A stretch of 64,000 nt of DNA, from IMG/VR virus record IMGVR_UViG_3300030041_000022, positions 1 through 64,000 of that record. One strand, 5' to 3'. Below the pieces are notes generated by a model that was given only the letters and a program-made list of their open reading frames with translations, searched no databases and was not told the origin of the DNA. This document shows positions 56,287 through 63,860 of the stretch, piece after piece. The position numbers and the translations under genes were made by a program. Numbering within the stretch: the stretch's first letter is position 1; each line of letters begins with the position of its first letter. The stretch comes from a virus.

Positions 56287-56423
56287 GCTCTCCCTCGCTG
56301 CACGGAAAAATTTCCGTCCTTCCACGCTTCTCCCTGCCAGCTCGTGAAAGGGCAGCTGGTGAGCCAGTAATTACCTGCCCGAGCGGCCTGGCAGCCGAGA
56401 TCGAAGTAGTACTGGTAGTTCAT
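56283..56423 (-). CDS. RMF/CrpP-like mini-protein, 46 aa
   Basis: MNYQYYFDLGCQAARAGNYW, LTSCPFTSWQGEAW, KDGNFSVQRGRA. 'GxxAARxGxxxxxCPFxxxxxxxW' is the pattern of ribosome modulation factor and CrpP-like proteins, which occur in many phages. ATGA overlaps on both sides. Confidence 0.6.
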   Translation of the reverse strand: MNYQYYFDLGCQAARAGNYWLTSCPFTSWQGEAWKDGNFSVQRGRA

Positions 56424-56752
56424 CCCTGCACCGACGCACATGCTGCACTGTTCTCCGCCGCGACCTCGTGCCGGGTATCCATCAGCGTGATCATCCGGGC
56501 GTAGGCGCCCTCCCCGTAGTCCTTGTCATAGGCCTGGCGGTTGATCTCGGTCACCCGGGCCGCCACGAGGCGCCCAGCGTCATGGATGGTGCCCATCAGC
56601 TCCCCCGACCGCCAGACGATCTTCCCGGCCCACTTGACCACGCAGCGGCGGTCGACGAAGGCTTCGGCGACGCGCACCGCGTCATCGGCGCGCTGGCAGG
56701 CCGCGATCAGGGTGCCCGCGGGCGCGAGGACGACTTTGTAGGAGAGACTCAC
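56420..56752 (-). CDS. Hypothetical protein, 110 aa
   Basis: MSLSYKVVLAPAGTLIAACQ, DDAVRVAEAFVDRRCVVKWA, KIVWRSGELMG and a helical C-terminus (YARMITLMDTRHEVA). Small alpha/beta protein, unknown. Confidence 0.6.
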   Translation of the reverse strand: MSLSYKVVLAPAGTLIAACQRADDAVRVAEAFVDRRCVVKWAGKIVWRSGELMGTIHDAGRLVAARVTEINRQAYDKDYGEGAYARMITLMDTRHEVAAENSAACASVQG

Positions 56753-57024
56753 GACAGCACCTCATCCAGGAGAGCGATGACCTCGGCGGGCATGCGGCTG
56801 CGATCGATGCCGCGGGCCGTCATCTTGGTGAAGTTCTGCATCGCGACGCTGGGGCTCGAGCCGTGCGGCCCGTAGGTCGCCCAGTTCCAGGCCAAGCCTG
56901 AGATCGCGAACCCCAGGCGCTTGGCCCCGGTGCCGCGGATGCCCAGCTGGTGCGCCAGGACCAACCCGGTGAGGGTCTTGTGTTTGTCGAGGAACGCCAG
57001 GGCGGGGGAGTTGGGAATGAGCAT
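56749..57024 (-). CDS. Hypothetical protein, 91 aa
   Basis: LIPNSPALAFLDKHKTLTGL, HQLGIRGTGAKRLGFAISGL and EVIALLDEVLS. Helical. Start coupled to 57026-57505. Unknown. Confidence 0.6.
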   Translation of the reverse strand: MLIPNSPALAFLDKHKTLTGLVLAHQLGIRGTGAKRLGFAISGLAWNWATYGPHGSSPSVAMQNFTKMTARGIDRSRMPAEVIALLDEVLS

Positions 57025-57025
57025 C

Positions 57026-57505
57026 TCAGTACCCCCTCCCCTCTGTCACAACCTGCCCCTCGAGTCCCGCCATCACGTCGCGCTTGCGCTTGTGGTCGCA
57101 CGCGACTTCCAGGTAGGAGTCGAGCGGTCCGTTGAAGCTGCTGCCGATATCCTCCACCATGAACTTGCGCCAGGAGCCCACGCTCCGGCTGTCGAGCTCG
57201 GCCCACAGCTCCTCGTGAATGGGCCCTGCCGGGCTGGGCTTGCCTTCCAGGCTTGCTGCCGCCCGTGCCTGGGCCTGCGCCTCGACCTTGGTGAGCACCG
57301 CGGCATAGAGCTCCGGACCCTGGCCGAGAGGGAACGCGGTGGCGCCATTGCGGGCGAGCATGTAGGCCACCACCATCTCGATGACCGAGAGCTGGTTCAC
57401 CAGGCCCACACCGCGGGCCTCGGACAGCAGGGTCATGCTCCCGGAGCCGGCGGGGCCAGGGTTGTGGGTGGAGACGGTTTCGTCCTTGTTGATCGTGATG
57501 GTCAT
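57026..57505 (-). CDS. Hypothetical protein, 159 aa
   Basis: MTITINKDETVSTHNPGPAG, LSVIEMVVAYMLARNGATAF, then KVEAQAQARAAASLEGKPSP and a basic end. Soluble, mainly helical. Lies 3 bp after the 57509 stop. Unknown. Confidence 0.6.
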   Translation of the reverse strand: MTITINKDETVSTHNPGPAGSGSMTLLSEARGVGLVNQLSVIEMVVAYMLARNGATAFPLGQGPELYAAVLTKVEAQAQARAAASLEGKPSPAGPIHEELWAELDSRSVGSWRKFMVEDIGSSFNGPLDSYLEVACDHKRKRDVMAGLEGQVVTEGRGY

Positions 57506-57508
57506 GGC

Positions 57509-58153
57509 TCAGACTCCTACCGTCGTGGGGTGGCAGTTGGCGATGACAACCGTGCGCCAGGAGAGGTTCATGGTCAGGAGATTCGCACCGCGCTCGACGA
57601 GGTGCTGGCTATGCGTCCGCGCGGTCTTCTCCGCCTGGCTCGCCTTCATGCTGTACTGGTTGTACGGGAGCCAGTCGGCGGTGATCTGGGTCTCGGTCAC
57701 CGTCGCGTGCAGCACCAGCACTGCGGCGGTGTACGGGGTTCCCGCGGCCGAGGTCCGGGCCTCCTCACCATCGAAGTAGTACTGCCATTTCGTGCCCTTG
57801 GCCTTCACCGTCGCGATCGGGATGCGGTGCTTGTGATGGGCCAGCTCGCAGTGCACCGCGGCCATCAGGCGGAGCTCGTGGTGCCGGCGCAGGCCGCGGA
57901 GCGGCTCGCTGGCTGCCTGGAGATCGTGGTAGGTCTTCAGCAGTTCGACCATGGCCGGATCGCGGTCGACCGCGTTGCCGCGGACGCCCCGGGACCAGCA
58001 GTCGTGCAGCACCTTGGTGTGCTCGGCGTCGATGCGCTTAAATTCGGCGCTGGCGGCATCGCAGGCGTCGGCGTAGCGCTGGTGTGCCTGGCTGTACTCG
58101 GCACGGGCAGCGAGGACTTCGGGGGTGACAGGGATGGTGAGCGTCTTGGTCAT
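57509..58153 (-). CDS. Hypothetical protein, 214 aa
   Basis: The start at 58153 (MTKTLTIPVTPEVLAARAEY) has the shared CCTGGAAAGGGC leader. Long helical N-terminal half (AHQRYADACDAASAEFKRID) and beta-rich C-terminal half (KWQYYFDGEEARTSAAGTPY, AAVLVLHATVTETQI). First gene of a unit with site C upstream. Unknown. Confidence 0.65.
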   Translation of the reverse strand: MTKTLTIPVTPEVLAARAEYSQAHQRYADACDAASAEFKRIDAEHTKVLHDCWSRGVRGNAVDRDPAMVELLKTYHDLQAASEPLRGLRRHHELRLMAAVHCELAHHKHRIPIATVKAKGTKWQYYFDGEEARTSAAGTPYTAAVLVLHATVTETQITADWLPYNQYSMKASQAEKTARTHSQHLVERGANLLTMNLSWRTVVIANCHPTTVGV

Positions 58154-58229
58154 TCGGTGCCCTTTCCAGGCTGGTGTTGCCCTAGTATTGGGCCGAAATC
58201 CCCTGTTTTCCACCTCATAGCCTAGGCTC

Positions 58230-58248
58230 GCGTGACACTGTATCACAC
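58230..58248. promoter_or_regulatory. 19-bp imperfect palindrome, site C
   Basis: GCGTGACACTGTATCACAC, the copy with the clearest dyad: GCGTGACA pairs with TATCACAC except at two positions. 77 bp upstream of the ATG at 58153, close to the 79 bp of sites A and D. Confidence 0.75.
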
Positions 58249-58329
58249 ACGCTCGTCTCTCCCACTTTCGCCTGGTTCTACCGCGTTTTATGCGTTTCAC
58301 CACCTTGGCTATAGCCCTGTCAACGATGC

Positions 58330-58668
58330 TCAGGTCGCGGAGGTACCGCCGGATGATCTGGTCGAGGGTTGGGGTGCGCATGCCCTCTTAGACGATCGAC
58401 GGCGCCGCTTCGTTACAGGTGCGGGGTGCACCTCGATCACCCGCATGCCCCGGTCCTCCTGCCGCCGGCTGCTAGTGCTCGACCAGACCTGCCCGGCGTG
58501 CAGCCCATGCTCTGCAGGGCACCGCCGCCTGATGATCCACCGCTGCTGCGCCGCCGAGTACCCCACCAGCACATGGCTCGGCCGCGGGCAGTTGCGCGTA
58601 CCCCGGACCCGACCGGCGGTGCCGTCGGGGTAGGTGAATACGAAGGCGGGGCGGCGGGGGTGGGTCAT
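58330..58668 (-). CDS. Hypothetical protein, 112 aa
   Basis: The ATG at 58668 overlaps the previous stop. MTHPRRPAFVFTYPDGTAGR, RRRCPAEHGLHAGQVWSSTS and a Lys/Arg-rich, Ser-rich end. Basic and partly disordered. Unknown. Confidence 0.55.
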   Translation of the reverse strand: MTHPRRPAFVFTYPDGTAGRVRGTRNCPRPSHVLVGYSAAQQRWIIRRRCPAEHGLHAGQVWSSTSSRRQEDRGMRVIEVHPAPVTKRRRRSSKRACAPQPSTRSSGGTSAT

Positions 58669-59162
58669 CCCATGCTCCACTGCGGATGATCGCCCTGCTG
58701 GACCCGCCAGGCCCGCGCCTGGGCATCCTTGTCCTCGAGCGCCGCGCTGAGATTCATCGGCGACTTGCCGACGTTCTGGAGCAGCAGGATCAGCGAGGCG
58801 ATGGCGCCCGCGGCATTCGGCTGCATGTTGGTGTGGCCGTCCATCAACCCGACCGCGATCGAGCTGAAGTCCCCGGGCCAGGCGGCGCAGGCGCGGCTGA
58901 CGAGGTCGGCGACCTCGGGGAACTGGGGGCGGAGGTCGACGAGGTCAGGGATCTTCGGCTTGGTGATCACCGTGGTCGCCGTCGCCGCCGTCCTGGTGCT
59001 GATCTTCTCGAGCATGTCGGCGGCCTGCCGCATCCCCGCGACGCAGCCGCCCAGGCGCTGGGCCCGGAAGCCGTCGTCATGGGCGGCGGACTGCTCCGCT
59101 TCGACCGCGGTGGCGCGCAGCGCGGCGATGAGCTCGGTGGGGGTGTGGTAGATGATGGTCAT
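58665..59162 (-). CDS. Hypothetical protein, 165 aa
   Basis: AAGGAG precedes the ATG at 59162. Helical N-terminus (TPTELIAALRATAVEAEQSA), RRLG-type mid part (RAQRLGGCVAGMRQAADMLE), then AAGAIASLILLLQNVGKSP near the end. Unknown. Confidence 0.6.
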   Translation of the reverse strand: MTIIYHTPTELIAALRATAVEAEQSAAHDDGFRAQRLGGCVAGMRQAADMLEKISTRTAATATTVITKPKIPDLVDLRPQFPEVADLVSRACAAWPGDFSSIAVGLMDGHTNMQPNAAGAIASLILLLQNVGKSPMNLSAALEDKDAQARAWRVQQGDHPQWSMG

Positions 59163-59425
59163 CGCTTCTCCTTCGGTACTGGGTGTGCTGCCAGCCACGC
59201 GACCCCTTCGGGTGTGACAGTGAACCGCTCACCGGTGAAATGGCACAGGCTGATGGTCACGAGGAACTCCGCGAGAAAACGCCCATAACCGGCCTGCCCG
59301 AGCGGGCCATACTCTGACTCCTCATCGGCGGAGCTCGCGGCCCCACACTCGAACGCGGTGAGTCCTTCGACCGATCGACCGATGGCACGGAGTACCAGAA
59401 GCTGCCGGGGCATGATGAGGATCAT
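59159..59425 (-). CDS. Small winged-helix-like protein, 88 aa
   Basis: The ATG at 59425 overlaps the previous stop. MILIMPRQLLVLRAIGRSVE, LAEFLVTISLCHF and FTVTPEGVAWLAAHP fit a MarR-type winged helix in outline ('LxVLxxI ... xxxTxxGxxxL'). Possible DNA-binding regulator. Low certainty. Confidence 0.5.
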   Translation of the reverse strand: MILIMPRQLLVLRAIGRSVEGLTAFECGAASSADEESEYGPLGQAGYGRFLAEFLVTISLCHFTGERFTVTPEGVAWLAAHPVPKEKR

Positions 59426-59760
59426 GGCGCTATCTCTTTCGGCCAGCGCTTGAAACCCCAAGGCGGAGGAGCGCGTTTTCCTTCTCCCGCCCACAGAATA
59501 CGTGACTGCCCGTTATTGGGCGGTCGCACAATCCATTCCGTAAACGGCATCCGAGCCATCATCTTCATCGGCCACAGACCACCCATCGTGACGAAGAAGG
59601 CATCGGGGCCCCCCATTCGGCATGAGACAATCCAAAGAGGATGCCATGCAGAGCGCATGAGGTGCCCTGCATAGGTACGAACCGGAATAGTATCTGGGCT
59701 ATCCGGATGGAGGTCCAATGAGAGAAGCCGGCGCATGATAGTTGCAGCTTCAGGGGTCAC
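59422..59760 (-). CDS. Hypothetical protein, 112 aa
   Basis: MTPEAATIMRRLLSLDLHPD, TYAGHLMRSAWHPLWIVSCR, MGGLWPMKMMARMPFTEWIV. Many Met, Trp and Pro residues. Coupled on both sides. Unknown. Confidence 0.6.
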   Translation of the reverse strand: MTPEAATIMRRLLSLDLHPDSPDTIPVRTYAGHLMRSAWHPLWIVSCRMGGPDAFFVTMGGLWPMKMMARMPFTEWIVRPPNNGQSRILWAGEGKRAPPPWGFKRWPKEIAP

Positions 59761-59939
59761 CCCTCACTCCTCTTGTGCCTAGGTACCGTCGCCATCCCAT
59801 CCTTCCCCGGCCGCACCCCGAGCGTCCGGTTGCACCACCGGCAGTGGTACTCCCGTCGCTCGATCTGGTCGGGCGACAGGCGCACCCGGGTGCTCGAGGT
59901 GAAGCAGGCGGGGATGCGGAGGAAGGCGATGCGGGTCAT
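59757..59939 (-). CDS. Small zinc-finger-like protein, 60 aa
   Basis: The start at 59939 (MTRIAFLRIPACFTSSTRVR) gives 60 residues with ERREYHCRWCNRTLGVRPG, a single CxxC plus nearby C and H residues. Might bind one zinc. Unknown. Confidence 0.5.
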   Translation of the reverse strand: MTRIAFLRIPACFTSSTRVRLSPDQIERREYHCRWCNRTLGVRPGKDGMATVPRHKRSEG

Positions 59940-59943
59940 ACTG

Positions 59944-60126
59944 CTACTCCTCCATCGCCTGTCGAATCGCGTCCTGGTCAACCCCTGCTGGCGCCTCCAC
60001 GACCATCTCGTCGTCGATCCAGGTGACCTTACAGCCGAGCGCTTCGAGACGCCCGGTGACGCGCAGCAGGTGCCCACGCTGGTGCTCGGTCGCCTGCTGA
60101 ATCATGTTCTCGTGGAGGCGCCCCAT
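59944..60126 (-). CDS. Small hypothetical protein, 60 aa
   Basis: MGRLHENMIQQATEHQRGHL, LEALGCKVTWIDDEMVVEAP and an acidic helix. Alpha/beta miniature fold. Unknown. Confidence 0.55.
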   Translation of the reverse strand: MGRLHENMIQQATEHQRGHLLRVTGRLEALGCKVTWIDDEMVVEAPAGVDQDAIRQAMEE

Positions 60127-60129
60127 CGC

Positions 60130-60462
60130 TCAGCTCCCCAGCATCCACTCAGCGATCGGCCCGGTGCCATGGATGGCCTTTTTGTTGGCGAACTTGGCCA
60201 GCACAATCGCGCGGGCCGCATCGAGCGGCTCTTTCACGCTCTTGGGGAAGGTCATACACTGGTACTGATTCGCGGCGGCGAATGCCTTCGCCCGGGTGAT
60301 CTCCTTGGCGTTCACTTCCGGTCCGTGGAGCCACGTACAAGCCTTGGCTTTTGGGGCGAGCCTGGTCTCGCGCACCTGTTGGAGCCGGTCCAGGTACCGG
60401 CCGGTCAGCTCGACGCCGTCCATGCTGACCCAGGCGAGCACGATCCAGTAGGGAGCGCTCAT
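60130..60462 (-). CDS. Hypothetical protein, 110 aa
   Basis: MSAPYWIVLAWVSMDGVELT, VRETRLAPKAKACTWLHGPE, ITRAKAFAAANQYQCMTFPK. Looks like a small alpha/beta domain. ATGA overlap with the upstream gene. Unknown. Confidence 0.6.
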   Translation of the reverse strand: MSAPYWIVLAWVSMDGVELTGRYLDRLQQVRETRLAPKAKACTWLHGPEVNAKEITRAKAFAAANQYQCMTFPKSVKEPLDAARAIVLAKFANKKAIHGTGPIAEWMLGS

Positions 60463-61091
60463 GGCTTAGGTCCGGTGAACATCGCGCGCCCCGGGGCATC
60501 CGGGCGGCTCAGGATGGCCTTGTGCAGCATATCCTGGCCGGTGCGAATGGTGCAGCTCTTGTGCGCCTTGTTGTAGATGGCCAGCGCATGCGAATAGGAA
60601 GGGGCGGCGCCGATGGCGGTGCAGGCTTCCTGGGCGCTGAAGATGGTGTTGATGGCAGTGGGCGCTGCGGGAGTTTCAGCGATCTCCTTCAGCCCATCCA
60701 GGTGCCGCTGGATCTCGGCGCGCTGCTCCAGGATCTCCTTGATCTTGAGCCGCTGCTTCCAGCCGCTGCGCATGTTCTCGGCCTCGTCCTCGCGCTCGAA
60801 GTTACGCTCGAGCTCGGCCTCCAGGATCGCCTTGGCGTGGCGCTGGCGCTCGGCCTTGCTGGCGTTCCAGAACTGGCGGTCGTAGCGGCCCGGCTTGCGA
60901 TCGTGCGGGATGCGCGTCAGGGTGCCGCGGCCGGCGGGCATGGTGTAGACCGCCAGGACGTACTCGGCGAGCACCTCGACCACGATGCAGTCGCGCCGGT
61001 TTTGGTTGATCACCAGGCGGATGCAGTCGCCGATCGCAGGGAGGCGCATGGGTGGGGTAGCAACAGGGACGAAGGGAACAGTGTCGACCAT
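60459..61091 (-). CDS. Hypothetical protein, 210 aa
   Basis: The start at 61091 (MVDTVPFVPVATPPMRLPAI) has the shared CCTGGAAAGGGC leader. A small beta-barrel-like part (GDCIRLVINQNRRDCIVVEV) is followed by a long charged helix (AELERNFEREDEAENMRSGW, RLKIKEILEQRAEIQRHLDG) and a C-terminal domain with SYSHALAIYNKAHKSCTI. First gene downstream of site D. Unknown. Confidence 0.65.
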   Translation of the reverse strand: MVDTVPFVPVATPPMRLPAIGDCIRLVINQNRRDCIVVEVLAEYVLAVYTMPAGRGTLTRIPHDRKPGRYDRQFWNASKAERQRHAKAILEAELERNFEREDEAENMRSGWKQRLKIKEILEQRAEIQRHLDGLKEIAETPAAPTAINTIFSAQEACTAIGAAPSYSHALAIYNKAHKSCTIRTGQDMLHKAILSRPDAPGRAMFTGPKP

Positions 61092-61168
61092 GGTATGCCC
61101 TTTCCAGGCTGGTGATGCCCGAAGCATGCACCGAATCCGTCCCTGAACAGACTCCGGCTAGCCGACTC

Positions 61169-61187
61169 GCGTTACACTGTGTCACAC
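61169..61187. promoter_or_regulatory. 19-bp imperfect palindrome, site D
   Basis: GCGTTACACTGTGTCACAC. 78 bp upstream of the ATG at 61091, matching the spacing of sites A and C. Confidence 0.75.
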
Positions 61188-61337
61188 AATAGATGGGCGT
61201 AAGTCCTATCAACGACTTACGCCCAGTACCGACTAACCTACTCGATGTATCCGACGTCCGAGTGCCCGGCCGGGGACCACGTATTACCTTTGCTTCGTCG
61301 CGAGCGAGGATCGCTTTGCTGCGACCTTGTCGGCCAG

Positions 61338-61410
61338 GGTCAGGAGTTGATGCAGCTGATCATACTGCTGATCTTGGTCAGGAGTTGATGCAGCTGATCA
61401 TACTGCTGAT
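61338..61410. repeat. 38-bp tandem duplication at the 3' end of a gene
   Basis: The unit starting GGTCAGGAGTTGATGCAGCT occurs at 61338-61375 and again at 61376-61410 (35 identical bases before the copies part). 38 is not a multiple of three, so the second copy is read in another frame and ends the coding region. Confidence 0.9.
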
Positions 61411-62047
61411 TCAGATGGTCACGCTCCTGCGCCACCAGCGAGGCCGCGGCATTGGCATCGTGCAGGTCCGCCTTGATCTTCCTGATCGCCTCATTGGGCT
61501 GACCCGGCGTCGGCCGCAGCTCCGCCATCCGATCGATCCGCTCGGAAAGGGTCATGACTCGCCCGTCGCCGTTCTGCTCCTCGACACCGTGGCGGGTCAA
61601 AGCGACGTGGGCTTTTCGCAGGTACACCTGGAGAGTATCACGCTCCCTCTGCAAGGTCTCTACCGCCTTGTTGTGATCCGCCCACGACGGGCGTTGATTC
61701 CGCTCCGCTACCGCCTCATCGATCCGCCCTTGCATGCCGGTGACCTCGGCGCGGTGGAGGAGTTTCTCGGAGGCCAGCTCGGCCTTGAGCTCGTCCTTCT
61801 CCTTGACGACTGCCTCCCATAGTGCCCGCATGGTGCGCGCGCTGTGCTCGATGGAGTCAATGATGGACGGGGTCTGGGGCGGCGGGGGAATGGGCATGGC
61901 GGGTTCCTTGGGCGACGGTTCAGGGCGTTCGATGAGGCCGAGGAGTATGCCATGCCCGGGATGACGGAAGCAATGGATGGCGTCGTCATCGGGCAGGATA
62001 CAATGGCAGTAGGCGCAGCGACGACAGAGACGGAGGCTCACGTTCAC
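61340..62047 (-). CDS. Coiled-coil protein with altered C-terminus, 235 aa
   Basis: A GTG at 62047 overlaps the previous stop; an ATG at 61897 with AAGGAA is an alternative start. The first 35 residues hold CRRCAYCHC and HCFRHPGHG, a possible zinc site. The rest is coiled coil (VVKEKDELKAELASEKLLHR, VETLQRERDTLQVYLRKAH). The last 11 residues (KISSMISCINS) come from the tandem duplication; removing one unit would extend the frame to 61284 with a Lys/Arg-rich end. Confidence 0.65.
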   Translation of the reverse strand: MNVSLRLCRRCAYCHCILPDDDAIHCFRHPGHGILLGLIERPEPSPKEPAMPIPPPPQTPSIIDSIEHSARTMRALWEAVVKEKDELKAELASEKLLHRAEVTGMQGRIDEAVAERNQRPSWADHNKAVETLQRERDTLQVYLRKAHVALTRHGVEEQNGDGRVMTLSERIDRMAELRPTPGQPNEAIRKIKADLHDANAAASLVAQERDHLNQQYDQLHQLLTKISSMISCINS

Positions 62048-62517
62048 GTCTTCTGCTCCACGGCGCTATCAGGGTATGTGCCATTCCTGGGCAGCACGAC
62101 CGTGTCGATGCGACCGTTCATCGCATGGACCCGGTCGGCCAAGGCCTTGAGGTCGCTCGGCAGGCCTAAGCATCCACACGGCGCCTTGGGATTGTTGCTC
62201 CCGTCGATCGAGAACCGGCAGTGGGACTTGCCGCAGCCCTGCTGGACCTGCTCGACGACTCGATAGATCTCCGACGCAAGCTTCTGGCGCTCTTCCCAGT
62301 AGGCTTCGGACGCAATCTCGTCGGCGGTCAGCTCCGGCTTGATCCGGAAATGGTCGTACGACTGCATACCGGCGATCTCACGCGCACCCACATCCCGCCA
62401 CCGTTTGGTGTCGACGTATTGCCGCTGCACCGTCTGCCCGTGGGCATGGGCGGTGAGATACGTGATCATCAGCAGGGTGTGGGCCTTGGAGCCGGGTAGG
62501 TCGGGGAAGTCGGTCAT
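62044..62517 (-). CDS. Hypothetical protein with Cys clusters, 157 aa
   Basis: The ATG at 62517 overlaps the dNMP-kinase stop. MTDFPDLPGSKAHTLLMITY, helices with ADEIASEAYWEERQKLASEI, then CGKSHCRF and KAPCGCLGLPSDL. Possible zinc or Fe-S site. Unknown. Confidence 0.6.
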   Translation of the reverse strand: MTDFPDLPGSKAHTLLMITYLTAHAHGQTVQRQYVDTKRWRDVGAREIAGMQSYDHFRIKPELTADEIASEAYWEERQKLASEIYRVVEQVQQGCGKSHCRFSIDGSNNPKAPCGCLGLPSDLKALADRVHAMNGRIDTVVLPRNGTYPDSAVEQKT

Positions 62518-63122
62518 GATTTCTGCTCTCTGGCGCGCTGCGCCGTGACGATGATGTGCTCCGCCATCCATTCCCAGTCGATCTCGGCTCGGGGCTTGAG
62601 CCAGATCGTCTCGGTGATGCAGGCGGCCGGGAGACGTTGATTGGTGACGTGGTCGTCGGCGTACTCGACCCCTTCGCGACGGAGTTCGATCACTGCGTCG
62701 GCAAGGAAGGCCTCGTTCACAAAGCGCACATCGGTGATCAGGGTCACCCCGTGCGTCCGCTGGGCAAGCCGAGCCTTCATCAGCTCGACCCAGTGGTTGA
62801 CCCCCAGCTGCTCGCGCACCACTTCGGTGCCGATGAACTGCATGAGCTTACGCGGGGACCAGCCGATGAGGGATTGCGTTGGGGCGGTCGTAGGTTCCCA
62901 TACCACCTCCTTGGTGGTCTCGTCCATGAGTTGCTCCGGCGCCCATCCGGTAAGCGCAGCGACGCAGCGATAGAGGGGCGCCGCGAACTTGTCGCGATAG
63001 CACAGGTGCTTCTGCTGAAACCAGACTTTCCCGGCCAGGGAGTTGGCGACAGTGTCCTTGCCGGTGCCGCGCGGGGCAGAGAAGCCGATCGTGAGATGTT
63101 GGAGGAGGGAGAGATCGATCAT
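62514..63122 (-). CDS. Deoxynucleoside monophosphate kinase-like protein
   Basis: 202 residues from the ATG at 63122. The P-loop GFSAPRGTGKDT (K22), the block SPRKLMQFIGTEVVREQLG followed by NHWVELMKARL, and LITDVRFVNEAFL match the phage T4 gp1-type dNMP kinase family. The protein would phosphorylate dNMPs (possibly modified ones) to supply replication. Confidence 0.85.
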   Translation of the reverse strand: MIDLSLLQHLTIGFSAPRGTGKDTVANSLAGKVWFQQKHLCYRDKFAAPLYRCVAALTGWAPEQLMDETTKEVVWEPTTAPTQSLIGWSPRKLMQFIGTEVVREQLGVNHWVELMKARLAQRTHGVTLITDVRFVNEAFLADAVIELRREGVEYADDHVTNQRLPAACITETIWLKPRAEIDWEWMAEHIIVTAQRAREQKS

Positions 63123-63502
63123 GGCGCAGCCTTTCCGCACGGCTGCCAGACCACGCCGTCATGGTCCACCCGCAGCTTGGTATACTCGTAGGCCTCGAGC
63201 AGCTTCGCAAAGGTGATCCACCCGCGCAGCGATGAGAGGACCCCTTCCGGGTTCACCTCCATGATGATCCCGCGCCGGTCAGGGTCTCCCTTCTTGGACC
63301 GGATGATGGCGCCCATGGGGACGTCACGAGAGGCCCAGGGAACGAGCTTGGGCGCGGGCTTGACCCGGTAATTCCATTTCCCGCCGAAACCCATCTGCTC
63401 ATTCGGAACCCATACACCATCGAGTCGCTGATATTCGATCTCCTGGCCTTTGGAATAGGCCTCGATGATGGGGAGCAGTTCGGCGGCGCGTTCAGGTCTC
63501 AT
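63119..63502 (-). CDS. Hypothetical protein, 127 aa
   Basis: The start at 63502 (MRPERAAELLPIIEAYSKGQ) overlaps the next gene. IEYQRLDGVWVPNEQMGFGG and WNYRVKP look like small beta proteins often seen in phage ('GxWxxNxxxFxxxxxYRxKP'). C-terminal part with FAKLLEAYEYTKLRVDHDG. Unknown. Confidence 0.65.
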   Translation of the reverse strand: MRPERAAELLPIIEAYSKGQEIEYQRLDGVWVPNEQMGFGGKWNYRVKPAPKLVPWASRDVPMGAIIRSKKGDPDRRGIIMEVNPEGVLSSLRGWITFAKLLEAYEYTKLRVDHDGVVWQPCGKAAP

Positions 63503-63717
63503 GACTTCAGGTCCTTCTCGAGATCCTTGATTCCCTGTGTGCATGTCTGGATCGTCTTCGCATAGGCGTTGAGCATGTGGGCAGCGATCTGCAGGTTGTA
63601 GAATACCGGCTGCCACCCCTTACTGATCTCATCGGCGACCTCCTTAGCGGCTCTCTCGGCCTGCTTGATCTGGTCCCGAAGGCGTTGGATGTGCTCGAGT
63701 TCTCGACCCTTGGTCAT
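63499..63717 (-). CDS. Small coiled-coil protein, 72 aa
   Basis: MTKGRELEHIQRLRDQIKQA, KEVADEISKGWQPVFYN, then a helix ending GIKDLEKDLKS. Likely a helical hairpin. ATGA overlaps at both ends. Confidence 0.6.
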   Translation of the reverse strand: MTKGRELEHIQRLRDQIKQAERAAKEVADEISKGWQPVFYNLQIAAHMLNAYAKTIQTCTQGIKDLEKDLKS

Positions 63718-63860
63718 GGCTGCACTCCTATGGTCACACTCGGGTGCATCCGCTCCCACACCGCCCACCCTGCCAGGGCTACCGCCAGCACGATGAGTGT
63801 GGCGCAGCCGAGGAATGCGGCCCAGGTGCCTTCGCGAGGGTCGTCGGGAGGGAGGGTCAC
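63714..63860 (-). CDS. Small membrane protein, 48 aa
   Basis: GTG at 63860 (overlapping the stop of the gene further right). MTLPPDDPREGTWAAFLGCA, then one membrane segment (TLIVLAVALAGWAVW). The MTLPP start and single helix recall the 46-residue module proteins (MTLPPPV). Unknown. Confidence 0.55.
   Translation of the reverse strand: MTLPPDDPREGTWAAFLGCATLIVLAVALAGWAVWERMHPSVTIGVQP

Noticed and set aside
56921-58225. Plus-strand frame of 434 codons
   Set aside because: Antisense to four coupled minus-strand genes; low probability codon pattern.
58228-58381. Possible separate small basic gene beginning MRTPTLDQIIRRYL
   Set aside because: It has no stop before running through palindrome C into the 57509-58153 frame; the leader and operator there argue for a promoter, not coding.
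61338-61410. Two-copy repeat considered as an attachment site
   Set aside because: It is an exact tandem duplication inside a coding end and is far from the recombinase gene; a slippage event explains it better.
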